Positions 16,259-23,857 of a DNA stretch of 64,000 bases are shown one piece after another; position 1 is the first letter of the stretch, and each line of letters begins with the position of its first letter. Location: assembly GCF_008180725.1 (NCBI RefSeq), contig NZ_VTEV01000003.1, forward strand, positions 1,883-65,882, in the 5' to 3' direction. A program made the translations under genes and the position numbers. Origin of the DNA: Sutcliffiella horikoshii. GTDB taxonomy: Bacteria > Bacillota > Bacilli > Bacillales > Bacillaceae_I. The notes below the pieces were generated by a model. That model did not search any database. It was not told the DNA's origin and saw nothing but the letters and a program-made list of their open reading frames with translations.

Positions 16259-16548
16259 TATTTCTTACCTCCGTGTTTATAAGGGCGGTGCTTGTTGAGC
16301 TCCATCTTTCTAAGGATATGGTGCTGCAGGTCAATCCCCTTACTACCAGCGGTATCGAATACCCGGATGCAAATATCCGCTAATTCTTCAGCGAATTCTT
16401 CCTCTGTTCCTTTGCGATCAGCTTCAAGTGCTTCACTAACCTCACTATGAATCAGTGCGAGTTGCGTAGCTGTTTCAATCGGCTGGTCGTACCATCCTTT
16501 TTTCTTGGCAGTTTCATGGGCCTCGTGACAAAGTTTACTTATTAGCAT
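16255..16548 (-). CDS. MazG-like nucleotide pyrophosphohydrolase
   Basis: 97 aa. Contains ALIHSEVSEALEADRKGTEE then EFAEELADICIRVFD, the ExxE...ExxD magnesium-binding signature of MazG-like pyrophosphatases. It probably hydrolyses NTPs or dNTPs, or lowers (p)ppGpp, during infection. Four-base overlap with the RuvC-like gene, and its start overlaps the stop of the FbpA-like ORF. Confidence 0.8.
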   Translation of the reverse strand: MLISKLCHEAHETAKKKGWYDQPIETATQLALIHSEVSEALEADRKGTEEEFAEELADICIRVFDTAGSKGIDLQHHILRKMELNKHRPYKHGGKKY

Positions 16549-16712
16549 ATTCCCAACTCCTCTCTCCGTTTTTGATTTTGATAAATGGCGTTAACCTCTG
16601 TTAAAGTAAGTTTCTGCAGATCTTTTCCGTCCGGTGTTCGGGTATACCCCATGTTGATAAGCCTGTGGATAAGCGTTTTTTTCTCCTCCTCTACCAGTTG
16701 CATTAAGCGCAT
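16542..16712 (-). CDS. FbpA-like small protein
   Basis: 56 aa starting at an ATG at 16712 after CAGGAGG. Begins MRLMQLVEEEKKTLIHRLIN, then MGYTRTPDGKDLQKLTLTEV. This matches the pattern of Fur-regulated basic protein FbpA family members (LxxEKxxLIxxLIxxGxxxxxGxxLxxLTLxEL). Homologous domains are scattered in Bacillus phages, where the role is unknown. A Fur role cannot be assumed here. Confidence 0.65.
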   Translation of the reverse strand: MRLMQLVEEEKKTLIHRLINMGYTRTPDGKDLQKLTLTEVNAIYQNQKRREELGIC

Positions 16713-16714
16713 CA

Positions 16715-16927
16715 CTAACCTCCTGTTTGCAGTTCTAACCGCTCTTTATATTCCTTCAAATGCTCATTCATCCTATTGCGAAACTTTTCCTGAAAGTAGA
16801 ATCGCAACTTTTCTTCATCATCATCCATGGCAAGCACCTTTTTTTCATAAATGAGGAAATCTAGGAGTAATAAAAGGGACTCTTGGTTGTAATCAACAGC
16901 ATCTAAATACCATTCTCTAATTTGCAT
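16715..16927 (-). CDS. Hypothetical phage protein downstream of DnaB
   Basis: 70 aa from an ATG at 16927 that overlaps the DnaB stop by eleven bases. Begins MQIREWYLDAVDYNQESLLL, then a hydrophobic helix and YFQEKFRNRMNEHLKEYKE. A small helical protein known from many Bacillus phage replication modules; function unknown. No clear ribosome site, so translation probably relies on coupling to DnaB. Confidence 0.6.
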   Translation of the reverse strand: MQIREWYLDAVDYNQESLLLLLDFLIYEKKVLAMDDDEEKLRFYFQEKFRNRMNEHLKEYKERLELQTGG

Positions 16928-18218
16928 TTTTTTGATGTAGATCCCGCATCCGTTGGGTCTCTTTGTTGTAGTAGATGTCCACTTTCCCAGTAGGTCCATT
17001 CCGTTGTTTGGCAATGTCTACTTCCAGGATGTTTTTCTTGTCCGACTCAGCATCATAATATTCATCTCGGTATAGAAACCCGATGATGTCAGCATCCTGC
17101 TCGATACTGCCGCTTTCCCGTAGGTCTGACATAACAGGTCTTTTGTTGGCTCTTTGTTCTACACCACGAGACAGTTGGGCAAGTGTAATGACCGGGCACT
17201 TAAATTCTTTGGCCATTCCTTTCAAGTTGCTACTAATCTCAGACACTTGTAGATGTGCATTTCCGTTGTGGCTTTCTTCGGCTTTTATCAACGTGAGGTA
17301 ATCAATCATGACCAAGATCTTCTTATCCGGATTCTCCCTCTTCACGTCACGTACATGCGCTCTCATTTCGTTAATGGTTTGTCCGGTCTTATCGAATATC
17401 TGAAGTTTAATCCTTTCCAGAATTCCTATTGCTGTTACCCAGTTCTGGCGATCGTTGTCATCGAAATAATGATATGGTTTTCTTGCCTTTATCCCTTGGA
17501 TTCCTCCAAGAAGACATAACATCCGTTTGATCAGGCTTTCTGCACTCATTTCTAGTGAGAATATGACTGGAATAGCTCCTTTAAATCCTGCATTGGCAGC
17601 AATGTTTAGTATGAAAGCCGTTTTTCCCATACTTGGTCGGGCTCCGAAAATAATACTGTCTTCATCTTGGAATCCATCCGTCATATCATCCAGATCCATG
17701 AACCCGCTCGGGATTCCGGAATATCCCTTCTCTACTTTGATAAGAGGTAATTCGTACATCTGGACTAGGTGCTGATTTAAATCAAATTTCTCTTTGGTGC
17801 CAGTCTTGTCAATGTCATTTAGCTGCTTAATTACTTTTTGAATCTCGGTAGTATTGAATTCGGGATTATCCACAACAGGCTTTAAAATATTGTGGATATT
17901 AATCTTTTTCCAAGCTTCAATTACTGATGATTCATAGTTTTTAAACCCATGTACGGAAGGAACGCTTTCTTTCAAAAGGGAAAGGTGTGCAGTCCCTCCA
18001 ATCCTGTTTAGGTTATGCCGGCCGATCTGTTCAATTATTGTGATTGCATTGATTGGTTGATCCTTATCGGCTATTTCTTTCATAGCGATAAACAGCTCTT
18101 TGTTTTGATAGTGCTGGAAGTGCTCTGTCTTCAAGGTGATTTCTGACATGATGGTGCTATCGATTAAGATACAACCCAATATGGCGCATTCAGCTTCGTA
18201 ATTAATCACGCGATCCAC
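16917..18218 (-). CDS. Replicative DNA helicase, DnaB family
   Basis: 433 aa from a GTG at 18218. N-terminal DnaB domain starts NYEAECAILGCILID. The RecA-type ATPase has Walker A GARPSMGKTAF (about residues 190-200), IFSLEMSAESLIKRML, KILVMIDYLTLI (Walker B) and ITLAQLSRGVEQRANKRPVM then SDLRESGSIEQDADII, the classic DnaB C-terminal block. It unwinds DNA at the phage origin, loaded by the protein upstream. Confidence 0.95.
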   Translation of the reverse strand: MDRVINYEAECAILGCILIDSTIMSEITLKTEHFQHYQNKELFIAMKEIADKDQPINAITIIEQIGRHNLNRIGGTAHLSLLKESVPSVHGFKNYESSVIEAWKKINIHNILKPVVDNPEFNTTEIQKVIKQLNDIDKTGTKEKFDLNQHLVQMYELPLIKVEKGYSGIPSGFMDLDDMTDGFQDEDSIIFGARPSMGKTAFILNIAANAGFKGAIPVIFSLEMSAESLIKRMLCLLGGIQGIKARKPYHYFDDNDRQNWVTAIGILERIKLQIFDKTGQTINEMRAHVRDVKRENPDKKILVMIDYLTLIKAEESHNGNAHLQVSEISSNLKGMAKEFKCPVITLAQLSRGVEQRANKRPVMSDLRESGSIEQDADIIGFLYRDEYYDAESDKKNILEVDIAKQRNGPTGKVDIYYNKETQRMRDLHQKNAN

Positions 18219-18501
18219 TCCGTAACTTCCTCATGAAAGCAAGATGTTCATGATTTACTTTTGATTCAGATGGCAGTTCGTAAAGGTCCGCTATGGTAGG
18301 TGGAAACTTGCTTGTTAATACATGTTTTTTCACCTTGGACCTTACCTGGTTGAAATCTTGGTCTTCTAAGAATTCATGCCATGCTTCAGCAATTGTTTTG
18401 ATTTTAATTTGTTGCTCAGAAGGCAAAATGTTTTTAGTAAAAGGATTGTTGTACATCTTTTCAATTAGTTGGATAATCTCCAAGACTTCCTTTTTATTCA
18501 T
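18202..18501 (-). CDS. Replicative helicase loader/inhibitor, G39P-type
   Basis: 99 aa from the ATG at 18501 (AAAGGAG upstream). Begins MNKKEVLEIIQLIEKMYNNP, with AEAWHEFLEDQDFNQVRSKV and KHVLTSKFPPTIADLYELP. This is the typical pattern of SPP1 G39P-type loaders (YPxFxxTxEKxxxWxxxLxDxxFxxVxxxVxxHVxxxKFPPTIAEI). It holds DnaB inactive until the initiator at the origin recruits it. Lies between the initiator and DnaB, overlapping both. Confidence 0.85.
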   Translation of the reverse strand: MNKKEVLEIIQLIEKMYNNPFTKNILPSEQQIKIKTIAEAWHEFLEDQDFNQVRSKVKKHVLTSKFPPTIADLYELPSESKVNHEHLAFMRKLRSGSRD

Positions 18502-19399
18502 TCTCAAACTCCTTTGCTAAGGCATCATAGTCCACATTATTGGCTTTCTTATGGGACTTGATATTTACTTGAAAGTGTTCCAGATCTTCCACTGACTTGA
18601 TTCCTTCCTTTTTCCACTTTCTTAACTTGTTATAGACAAACAACCAAGTCTTTCCGTTTCCTCTTGCTGATTCTTTAATGGCCTCTTCAATCATCATTTG
18701 AGGATCAATGAAACCAAAATTCTCAAAGACATCATTTATGTCATCCCTAAGAAAATCATTTATGTCTTTTTCCCCTACGATTTTGCTCTTTTGAAGGAGT
18801 TCTAAAATCCTCTTCACAGTGTTTCTTTCCTCCTCCTCTTTATTTGTCTTTAAAAAAATGTCTTTAATAATGTCTTTAAGGGCGCCTTCGTCCTTACTCT
18901 CCCAATCGGTTACGGTCTCTTGGAGTTGGTGTTTTACCAACTTTTCAATTGGTGTTTTACCAACTTTAACCCCTAAAAAAGTTAGTGTTTTACCAACTAG
19001 GTCATCTAAGTCGATTGGTGTTTTACCAACTTTTTTGTTTTTTAGATTGAAATGAACTAACTGATCCACCCTATTTTTGTTCCATCCTTTATTAGGGTTT
19101 ATGTGCCAAAGTTCGTAGTTTTTTTTAAACGAAAACTTTTTACCTTCTTGATTCCAGTCAATAACATTTGCCTCTTTTAAATAATGGAGTTCTTTTTTTA
19201 TATCGCTCCTATGGATGCCAGCGACTTCAAAATCACTTAATTTATCAATCACGCAATCTTTTTTATTGCATCCATACGACAATCGGATAATGAGGTGAAG
19301 GATGGCTATTTGTCGCTTAGAAAAATCCCGTCTGATAATTTCATCCATCAGCTCATTTGCAATTCTTATGTAGCCATTTTCCACTTGAACATTAGCCAA
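18494..19399 (-). CDS. Replication initiator, phage O-type
   Basis: 301 aa from a TTG at 19399 (GGTGAAGGGAC upstream). Residues 1-90 form a Phage_rep_O winged helix: VENGYIRIANELMDEIIRRD, KRQIAILHLIIRLSYGCNKK. The middle (residues 115-155) is unusual in that its DNA is an iteron array, which explains the repeated VGKTPI peptides. The C-terminal half has KDIIKDIFLKTNKEEEE and a DnaD-like MIEEAIKESARGNGKTWLFV helical end. Works with the loader and DnaB downstream. Confidence 0.85.
   Translation of the reverse strand: MANVQVENGYIRIANELMDEIIRRDFSKRQIAILHLIIRLSYGCNKKDCVIDKLSDFEVAGIHRSDIKKELHYLKEANVIDWNQEGKKFSFKKNYELWHINPNKGWNKNRVDQLVHFNLKNKKVGKTPIDLDDLVGKTLTFLGVKVGKTPIEKLVKHQLQETVTDWESKDEGALKDIIKDIFLKTNKEEEERNTVKRILELLQKSKIVGEKDINDFLRDDINDVFENFGFIDPQMMIEEAIKESARGNGKTWLFVYNKLRKWKKEGIKSVEDLEHFQVNIKSHKKANNVDYDALAKEFENE
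18924..19035. other. Candidate phage replication origin: four iterons inside the initiator gene
   Basis: Four copies of TTGGTGTTTTACCAACTTT start at 18926, 18949, 18982 (TTAGT variant) and 19015. Each contains AGTTGGT-GTTTT-ACCAACT style inverted arms. Copies 2-4 are 33 bases apart and give VGKTP-type peptides. Copy 1 is 23 bases away and is read in another frame (EKLVKHQL), so it is the DNA that is conserved and not the peptide. Lambda O has the same arrangement. Confidence 0.75.
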
Positions 19400-19405
19400 G
19401 TCCCT

Positions 19406-19591
19406 TCACCCCCCATATTTCTTGATACAAATTAATATGTCAGCTTTGTTCTCGCCTCTCGGAATGATTTTCTTTTCTTTGAGGTCTGGATGATATCTAG
19501 ACATAAAACCTTTAATATAACGAACATACAAATTCTTATGACCACCAGATAGCCCTTTATAGATGTACGGAATTTGAATATGGTACCTCAA
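19406..19591 (-). CDS. Hypothetical phage protein (61 aa)
   Basis: Start TTG at 19591, chosen because GGAG precedes it and it comes just after the RecT stop. A longer frame exists. The sequence begins (M)RYHIQIPYIYKGLSGGHKNL and includes VRYIKGFMSRYHPDLKEKK. Basic and beta-like. Small proteins like this often sit between RecT and the initiator in Bacillus phages; function unknown. Confidence 0.55.
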   Translation of the reverse strand: MRYHIQIPYIYKGLSGGHKNLYVRYIKGFMSRYHPDLKEKKIIPRGENKADILICIKKYGG

Positions 19592-19592
19592 A

Positions 19593-20492
19593 TTACTCCA
19601 GCTCCATGCCCTCAAAATCATCAAAACTCATTTCTTCTGCTGCTGGCTTTTGCTTAGGAAAATCGTAATCAAGCATTTTCTTAAGAGCCACAACTTCCTG
19701 CAGGGTAAGCTCCTTGCTTTTCTTCTGGAACTTCTCTTGGATATAATCCTTTAAATCTTCTTTACTCACACCCCGGTCATTTACGATGTTTTGAATCTCT
19801 GCCCATGTTTTAGCCAAAGCATCGTCTGCGTCAATTACTTCTCCTTCATTAACTGAAATAGATTTATTATCTTCAGGAGTAATATCTACTCGTTGACGAG
19901 GTTGATATGGTTCTATTTCTTGTTGGTCCTGATCGTCAACGTCAATCCCGAACTGAGCCTTAAGCGCTCTTTTTAAAACGTGTTTCTTAAACATGTCGTT
20001 AAAGTATGTGTTCCATTGACTACCCGATTTTTTACTAAGGTGCTCAACCTCTTCACGTTCAATAATTACTAACTTATCTGGAAAACCTTCTCGTCTAGCA
20101 ATGGCATAGCATGCAGCTACTTTACCTCGAGGGAACTTGATTCCATGTTTAACCACTCTTACTTCCTGTGTATTTTCATCTACCGCAAATTCAATATCAT
20201 CATTTTCATGGACCAATTGAGTGGTAACACCTCGATAATCGTCACGCTGCTGTGCAAGGTACTGAATTCCCTCTACCGAAACCTGGATACTCATTTGGTT
20301 GCCATACTTGATGAAATAAATGTGATTTTTAAACGGATCCAAACCATTGTTTTTGCAGATTTGGATAAACAAAGCAAGTTCCTCGTTTGTAGCATTTTTC
20401 GCAATACTGTTTACTACAATGTCCAGTTCCTTTTGAGTGAAGTAATTCTCGAATTCATCAGTTCTAATTGGCGCAAGTTGATTTTTTGACAT
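19593..20492 (-). CDS. RecT/Bet single-strand annealing protein
   Basis: 299 aa. Begins MSKNQLAPIRTDEFENYF, then FTQKELDIVVNSIAKNATNE and ELALFIQICKNNGLDPFKNH, IYFIKYGNQMSIQVSVEGI, all typical of the RecT/Redbeta superfamily (Bet-type). FPDKLVIIEREEVEHLSKK and MFKKHVLKRALKAQFG complete the annealing core. The tail is acidic and variable (DDFEGMELE). It anneals complementary strands in phage recombination. Overlaps the upstream gene by one base. Confidence 0.9.
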   Translation of the reverse strand: MSKNQLAPIRTDEFENYFTQKELDIVVNSIAKNATNEELALFIQICKNNGLDPFKNHIYFIKYGNQMSIQVSVEGIQYLAQQRDDYRGVTTQLVHENDDIEFAVDENTQEVRVVKHGIKFPRGKVAACYAIARREGFPDKLVIIEREEVEHLSKKSGSQWNTYFNDMFKKHVLKRALKAQFGIDVDDQDQQEIEPYQPRQRVDITPEDNKSISVNEGEVIDADDALAKTWAEIQNIVNDRGVSKEDLKDYIQEKFQKKSKELTLQEVVALKKMLDYDFPKQKPAAEEMSFDDFEGMELE

Positions 20493-20947
20493 TACAATCT
20501 TCCTCCTCCATAGTTATCTGAAATCATCATTGCGAAATTAGCTATGTTGGCACATCTTAAAGTGATTTCATACTTGTCATGATCTTCTTTCAGTAATTCA
20601 GTTACTAATCTGTGATAATTTTTACTTAACTCACGTTTTAAAAATTGCCAGTGTTCATTTTTCCAATGCCCTTTCTGTTCGTTTAAAGCAAGCATTATTT
20701 CCATTGCCTGAGCAAACTCTCTTACTTCTTTTCTTGGTCCTGGTTGCGGATCCATCTGTTGAACAAAGTTAGCAACCTCGTCACCTAGTTCAAAAACATG
20801 AACACAATCCCTGTCAGCGCCCATTCGAAGGGCAATCATTTCGCTTCTTGGATGGTCCCTGTACGTTTCTAATAAAGGGTTATTTTGAAATGCATCTTTC
20901 GCTTTTCCTACAAATTGCAAGTGCTGATTAGTTATCTGATGGGTCAA
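20492..20947 (-). CDS. Hypothetical phage recombination-region protein
   Basis: 151 aa from a TTG at 20947, with GGGAG upstream and overlapping the SbcC-like stop by 20 bases. Helical and charged, with HPRSEMIALRMGADRDCVHV, PGPRKEVREFAQAMEIMLAL and KNEHWQFLKRELSKNYHRL then ANIANFAMMISDNYG. The end resembles MazG-like or dATP/dGTP-pyrophosphohydrolase helices but lacks a full ExxE/ExxD signature. Function not assigned. Confidence 0.6.
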   Translation of the reverse strand: MTHQITNQHLQFVGKAKDAFQNNPLLETYRDHPRSEMIALRMGADRDCVHVFELGDEVANFVQQMDPQPGPRKEVREFAQAMEIMLALNEQKGHWKNEHWQFLKRELSKNYHRLVTELLKEDHDKYEITLRCANIANFAMMISDNYGGGRL

Positions 20948-22466
20948 CGGACGATTCTCCCTTCAAAGAAACTGTTTTTATACTAAACTCCTCATCTACC
21001 ACTCTCGCAACGATTAGCTGACCGGGCGGTGAAGTGAATTGAAGAATGGACTCCGCATTGTCCACAAAAGTAGGAGATATGATATCAGCTTGCTGGGAAA
21101 GAACTTCAATCAGTTCCAGACCTGCCTTAATTTTTTCAGCAGCAGAAAGCTTGCTGTAAGGTCTACCATCCATTTCGATTTCGAAGGTGGCTTTCTCTTC
21201 CCCGTTCTTTAATTTTTCGTATAGCTTCACAGTGATCTTGGTAAAGAGGTTGTCCACCTTACTGACCATCAACTCAGAACGAATGGTCCGGAACTTCTTA
21301 ATTGCTTCCACAATGCGTTGTGATTCATTACGGTCTTTCCGGATAGCCTCTGTCTGCTGGCGCGCCTCTTTGATTTCATTTTCCAAGTAAGCAATACGGC
21401 TAGCTGCATCCAATTGAAAACGAATCTGCATGATTTCATCATCGATTTTCATTTTTTCACTTGTATCGATTTGAACTTTATCAGGAAGAGCGGAGAGGAT
21501 AGTTTGGATAGCATTCCTTTCCTGCACCAACTTTTTCCCATGCTCGACCTCTGTGTTGAACCTCTTCTGTCTTTCCTCTTTCACCTTTTGGACAGAAGTT
21601 TCGTCCAGAGGCTGGCCGCACTTGGTGCAGTTTTCTTGAATTTGTTCTTCCTTAATGCGATTCACCGATTGCTTCTGTCGTTCAATCTGATCAGCAAATC
21701 CATTCAATTTGCTTTCTAACCGAATTCGTTCATTGTTGCTTTGAATGATTTCCTTATCATGATTGTCCAGATCTTCCCTTTGTTTTTTCAGAGTGTTTAC
21801 TCGAGTGATAAGCTCTTGTTCATTGACATTCGAATCAGCGTATTTCTTCAATTGTTCTTCAAGCGTTAAAGATCGTTCAGCTGCTCGTTCATATGCCTTA
21901 TCATTTTTGTTGTAGCGGTCACGATGTACCTTTTCCAAGTCATCCAATGAATACTTTTTCAGGTTGTCTTCTAATGCTTCTTTGTCCAGATTCTCCATCT
22001 TAGCCAGTACTTCCTTATTCAAAGGTTCGCTGATGTACTGGAGCAGTTGAGTGCGTTGTTCATCCCATTTCTGACTAGAAAAGAACGTCGGATTAAATAG
22101 TGAGAAGAAAAGTTTTTCATCCCACAGGGAATCAACCAATTCATTGAATGCTGTGGCTTTTTCCGGCACTTCATTGATGTAATACTTTGCTGTTTTCTTT
22201 TGGCTACGTGACAGGAGAATTTGAGTGCCATCTACTTCAATAAGCAGCTTCACTGTAGACTCTAGGTCAGTACCTATAGGCATAGGCTCAAGCTTGGAGC
22301 CCATTACATCTTTCCCGTACAGGCACCAGGTCACAGCGTCACCGATTGATGACTTGCCCGCACCGTTGCGGCCATGGATATTAGTAATGTCGCTGAGAAC
22401 CACCTTTAAAGATGTGTGGTTTTTAAAATTCGTTAATTCTATTTCGATAAACGAGATCCGTTTCAT
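20928..22466 (-). CDS. SbcC/Rad50-like AAA ATPase
   Basis: 512 aa from the ATG at 22466 (GGAGGTAAAT upstream). Seen: IELTNFKNHTSLKVVL, Walker A HGRNGAGKSSIGDAV (about residues 30-45), WCLYGKDVMGSKLEP, two coiled coils (about residues 160-235 and 265-365) joined by the zinc hook CTKCGQPLDE, then LSAAEKIKAGLELIEVL (signature) and PTFVDNAESIL (Walker B area). The coiled coil is short compared with host SbcC. There is no SbcD nuclease gene beside it; it is likely a RecT partner. Confidence 0.85.
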   Translation of the reverse strand: MKRISFIEIELTNFKNHTSLKVVLSDITNIHGRNGAGKSSIGDAVTWCLYGKDVMGSKLEPMPIGTDLESTVKLLIEVDGTQILLSRSQKKTAKYYINEVPEKATAFNELVDSLWDEKLFFSLFNPTFFSSQKWDEQRTQLLQYISEPLNKEVLAKMENLDKEALEDNLKKYSLDDLEKVHRDRYNKNDKAYERAAERSLTLEEQLKKYADSNVNEQELITRVNTLKKQREDLDNHDKEIIQSNNERIRLESKLNGFADQIERQKQSVNRIKEEQIQENCTKCGQPLDETSVQKVKEERQKRFNTEVEHGKKLVQERNAIQTILSALPDKVQIDTSEKMKIDDEIMQIRFQLDAASRIAYLENEIKEARQQTEAIRKDRNESQRIVEAIKKFRTIRSELMVSKVDNLFTKITVKLYEKLKNGEEKATFEIEMDGRPYSKLSAAEKIKAGLELIEVLSQQADIISPTFVDNAESILQFTSPPGQLIVARVVDEEFSIKTVSLKGESSVDPSDN

Positions 22467-22488
22467 ATTTACCTCCATTTGATTTTTT

Positions 22489-22575
22489 AGAGGAATTCCG
22501 ATAGAATCTTTACAACCAGTAAGATTTATCCGAAATTCCTTTTATGGCCCACTTTCCTACAAGTGGGTTTTTAAT
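22489..22575. other. Structured spacer with two hairpins
   Basis: Two inverted repeats fill the gap between the SbcC-like gene and the zinc-ribbon gene. The first pairs AGGAATT...AATTCCT around an inner AATCTT/AAGATT stem (about 22489-22541). The second, CCCACTT/AAGTGGG at about 22549-22568, is followed by TTTTTAATTTT on the + strand, which is terminator-like against the gene direction. Confidence 0.5.
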
Positions 22576-22831
22576 TTTCTCCAGCAACTTTTCTTTCGGC
22601 TCCTAGAATATCCACTAGGTAATCAATGGCATTCGATTCTAGGATTGTTTCTCCATTGTGGATGAGGATATAATCACCTTTTTTCACCTCATCCCCACAA
22701 GCATCATTTCCTTCATGCTGATCAGCTTCCTTTTCGTAACATCCATATGGGCAAATGTGGTCATATTCCTCATCTTCCATAACTTCAAATGTTTTATGAC
22801 ATAACCAGCATTTCTTCACTACCGTTTGCAT
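22571..22831 (-). CDS. Small zinc-ribbon phage protein (86 aa)
   Basis: Begins MQTVVKKCWLCHKTFEVMED, with CWLC and, 16 residues later, CPYGC, a probable zinc finger near residues 8-31. The rest contains KKGDYILIHNGETILESNAI and DYLVDILGAERK, an alpha/beta domain resembling small phage repressor-like or regulatory proteins. The ribosome site is AAGGTGGTGGG. Function unknown. Confidence 0.65.
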   Translation of the reverse strand: MQTVVKKCWLCHKTFEVMEDEEYDHICPYGCYEKEADQHEGNDACGDEVKKGDYILIHNGETILESNAIDYLVDILGAERKVAGEN

Positions 22832-22894
22832 TTTCCCACCACCTTTTTTAAAAAGTTGGAATACTTGTCCTCCTTCCCGGCATAATATGTACTA

Positions 22895-23105
22895 AGATGA
22901 TTAAATTGGTGTCTGTAGCACCGCACTATCCTAGAGGGCAGACAGTCAGGTAAGGGGTGGACCTAACCATCCTTCGTCTAAGACAGTGCGGCAATACAGA
23001 AGACTTGCCGCAACACTTCCACAGTGTTAAAATAACAATTGTTCGTATTTAGTAGTATGAACGGCAGTTTAGTGTCTTCAGCACTAAGCTGCTTATTTTT
23101 GTTCT
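22895..23105 (+). ncRNA. Candidate structured non-coding RNA
   Basis: No gene of useful length is found at 22832-23092. On the + strand a series of stems is visible: GGTG/CACC (22908/22919), CCGCACT/AGTGCGG (22921-22927/22985-22991), GCGGCAA/TTGCCGC (22988-22994/23005-23011), AACACT/AGTGTT (23012/23023) and GCAGTTTAGTG/CACTAAGCTGC (23064-23074/23082-23092). The last is followed by TTATTTTT, a terminator. The second and third stems share bases, so two folds exclude each other. No clean promoter is seen: TTGGAA (22856) and CATAAT (22881) are 19 apart. Confidence 0.5.
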
Positions 23106-23284
23106 AATGCTTCTTTAATCAATGCTTTCCTTATGTATAAAACTTCTAGTTGACTTGCTATATAATCCGCCATATCCTTCATGCCTTGTGCTAAGTAGAG
23201 CTCCTTCACCTGAACACCTATTCCAATTGTGTTAATAAGAGATAAGTAGTCTTTCTTTGTTACAGTTTGATAGGTTGTTGCCAT
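23093..23284 (-). CDS. Hypothetical phage protein (63 aa)
   Basis: Start ATG at 23284 with GAAGGGGGATTG ahead. Begins MATTYQTVTKKDYLSLINTI, then VKELYLAQGMKDMADYIASQ, LEVLYIRKALIKEALEQK. It is helical. Its stop codon touches the hairpin at 23064-23100, which is a terminator only on the other strand. No family recognised. Confidence 0.6.
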   Translation of the reverse strand: MATTYQTVTKKDYLSLINTIGIGVQVKELYLAQGMKDMADYIASQLEVLYIRKALIKEALEQK

Positions 23285-23302
23285 ATTCAATCCCCCTTCC
23301 TT

Positions 23303-23416
23303 CTATAACTTCTCCACCAACTTCACAATGCGATCAGACCAACCTAGCTTTTCAACAGCCCATAAGCTAATACCAGCAATCAACATGAGTGAAGTAAATC
23401 CGAGCAAAGCAATCAT
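23303..23416 (-). CDS. Small one-pass membrane protein (37 aa)
   Basis: ATG at 23416 after an excellent AGGAGGTGAAAA ribosome site. Begins MIALLGFTSLMLIAGISLWA and continues VEKLGWSDRIVKLVEKL. One membrane helix and a basic amphipathic tail. Too short for ordinary ORF calling. Function unknown; could be a small membrane regulator or superinfection factor (speculative). Confidence 0.6.
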   Translation of the reverse strand: MIALLGFTSLMLIAGISLWAVEKLGWSDRIVKLVEKL

Positions 23417-23485
23417 TTTTCACCTCCTAGCTTGTCCTTCTATAGAAGAGCTCCAAGTTTCTGGAGCGTTTCATCGGACTGTTCG

Positions 23486-23818
23486 TTATTCGATATTAAA
23501 TTTCTTAACAGCTTTATGTTTGTAATACTCTTCACCAGTTAATAGTTTGTAAATATGCTTGTTGAATAAATAGACTTCTGGAAGCAACCCTTCTCGTTTG
23601 TCTTTTGAAGTGTCCCATGCGACTAAATTTCTTGCTATAATCCTTGTTAGTTCCTTTACTGATACGCCTTTAACAATCTCGAAAACACTTTCAAATTCAT
23701 CTTCATACATAAATATTTGATTCGCTACTTCACCGTCAAGTTCTTGTTCAAGTGAAACAATTTCCCCGTCAAACTTAGCTCTTAATTCGCTTGAACCGTA
23801 AATAACTTTTTCATTCAC
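23486..23818 (-). CDS. Hypothetical early phage protein (110 aa)
   Basis: Begins MNEKVIYGSSELRAKFDGEI, and contains SVKELTRIIARNLVAWDTSK and YLFNKHIYKLLTGEEYYKHK. Acidic at the beginning and basic at the end. AGGAGGAAGTAATGTG precedes the start. No function recognised. Confidence 0.6.
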   Translation of the reverse strand: MNEKVIYGSSELRAKFDGEIVSLEQELDGEVANQIFMYEDEFESVFEIVKGVSVKELTRIIARNLVAWDTSKDKREGLLPEVYLFNKHIYKLLTGEEYYKHKAVKKFNIE

Positions 23819-23857
23819 ATTACTTCCTCCTTTTAATTGAGTAGTATCTGTCTACGA

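Noticed and set aside
22832-23092. A protein gene in the structured gap
   Set aside because: All frames are short and lack ribosome sites. The inverted repeats are the only signal.
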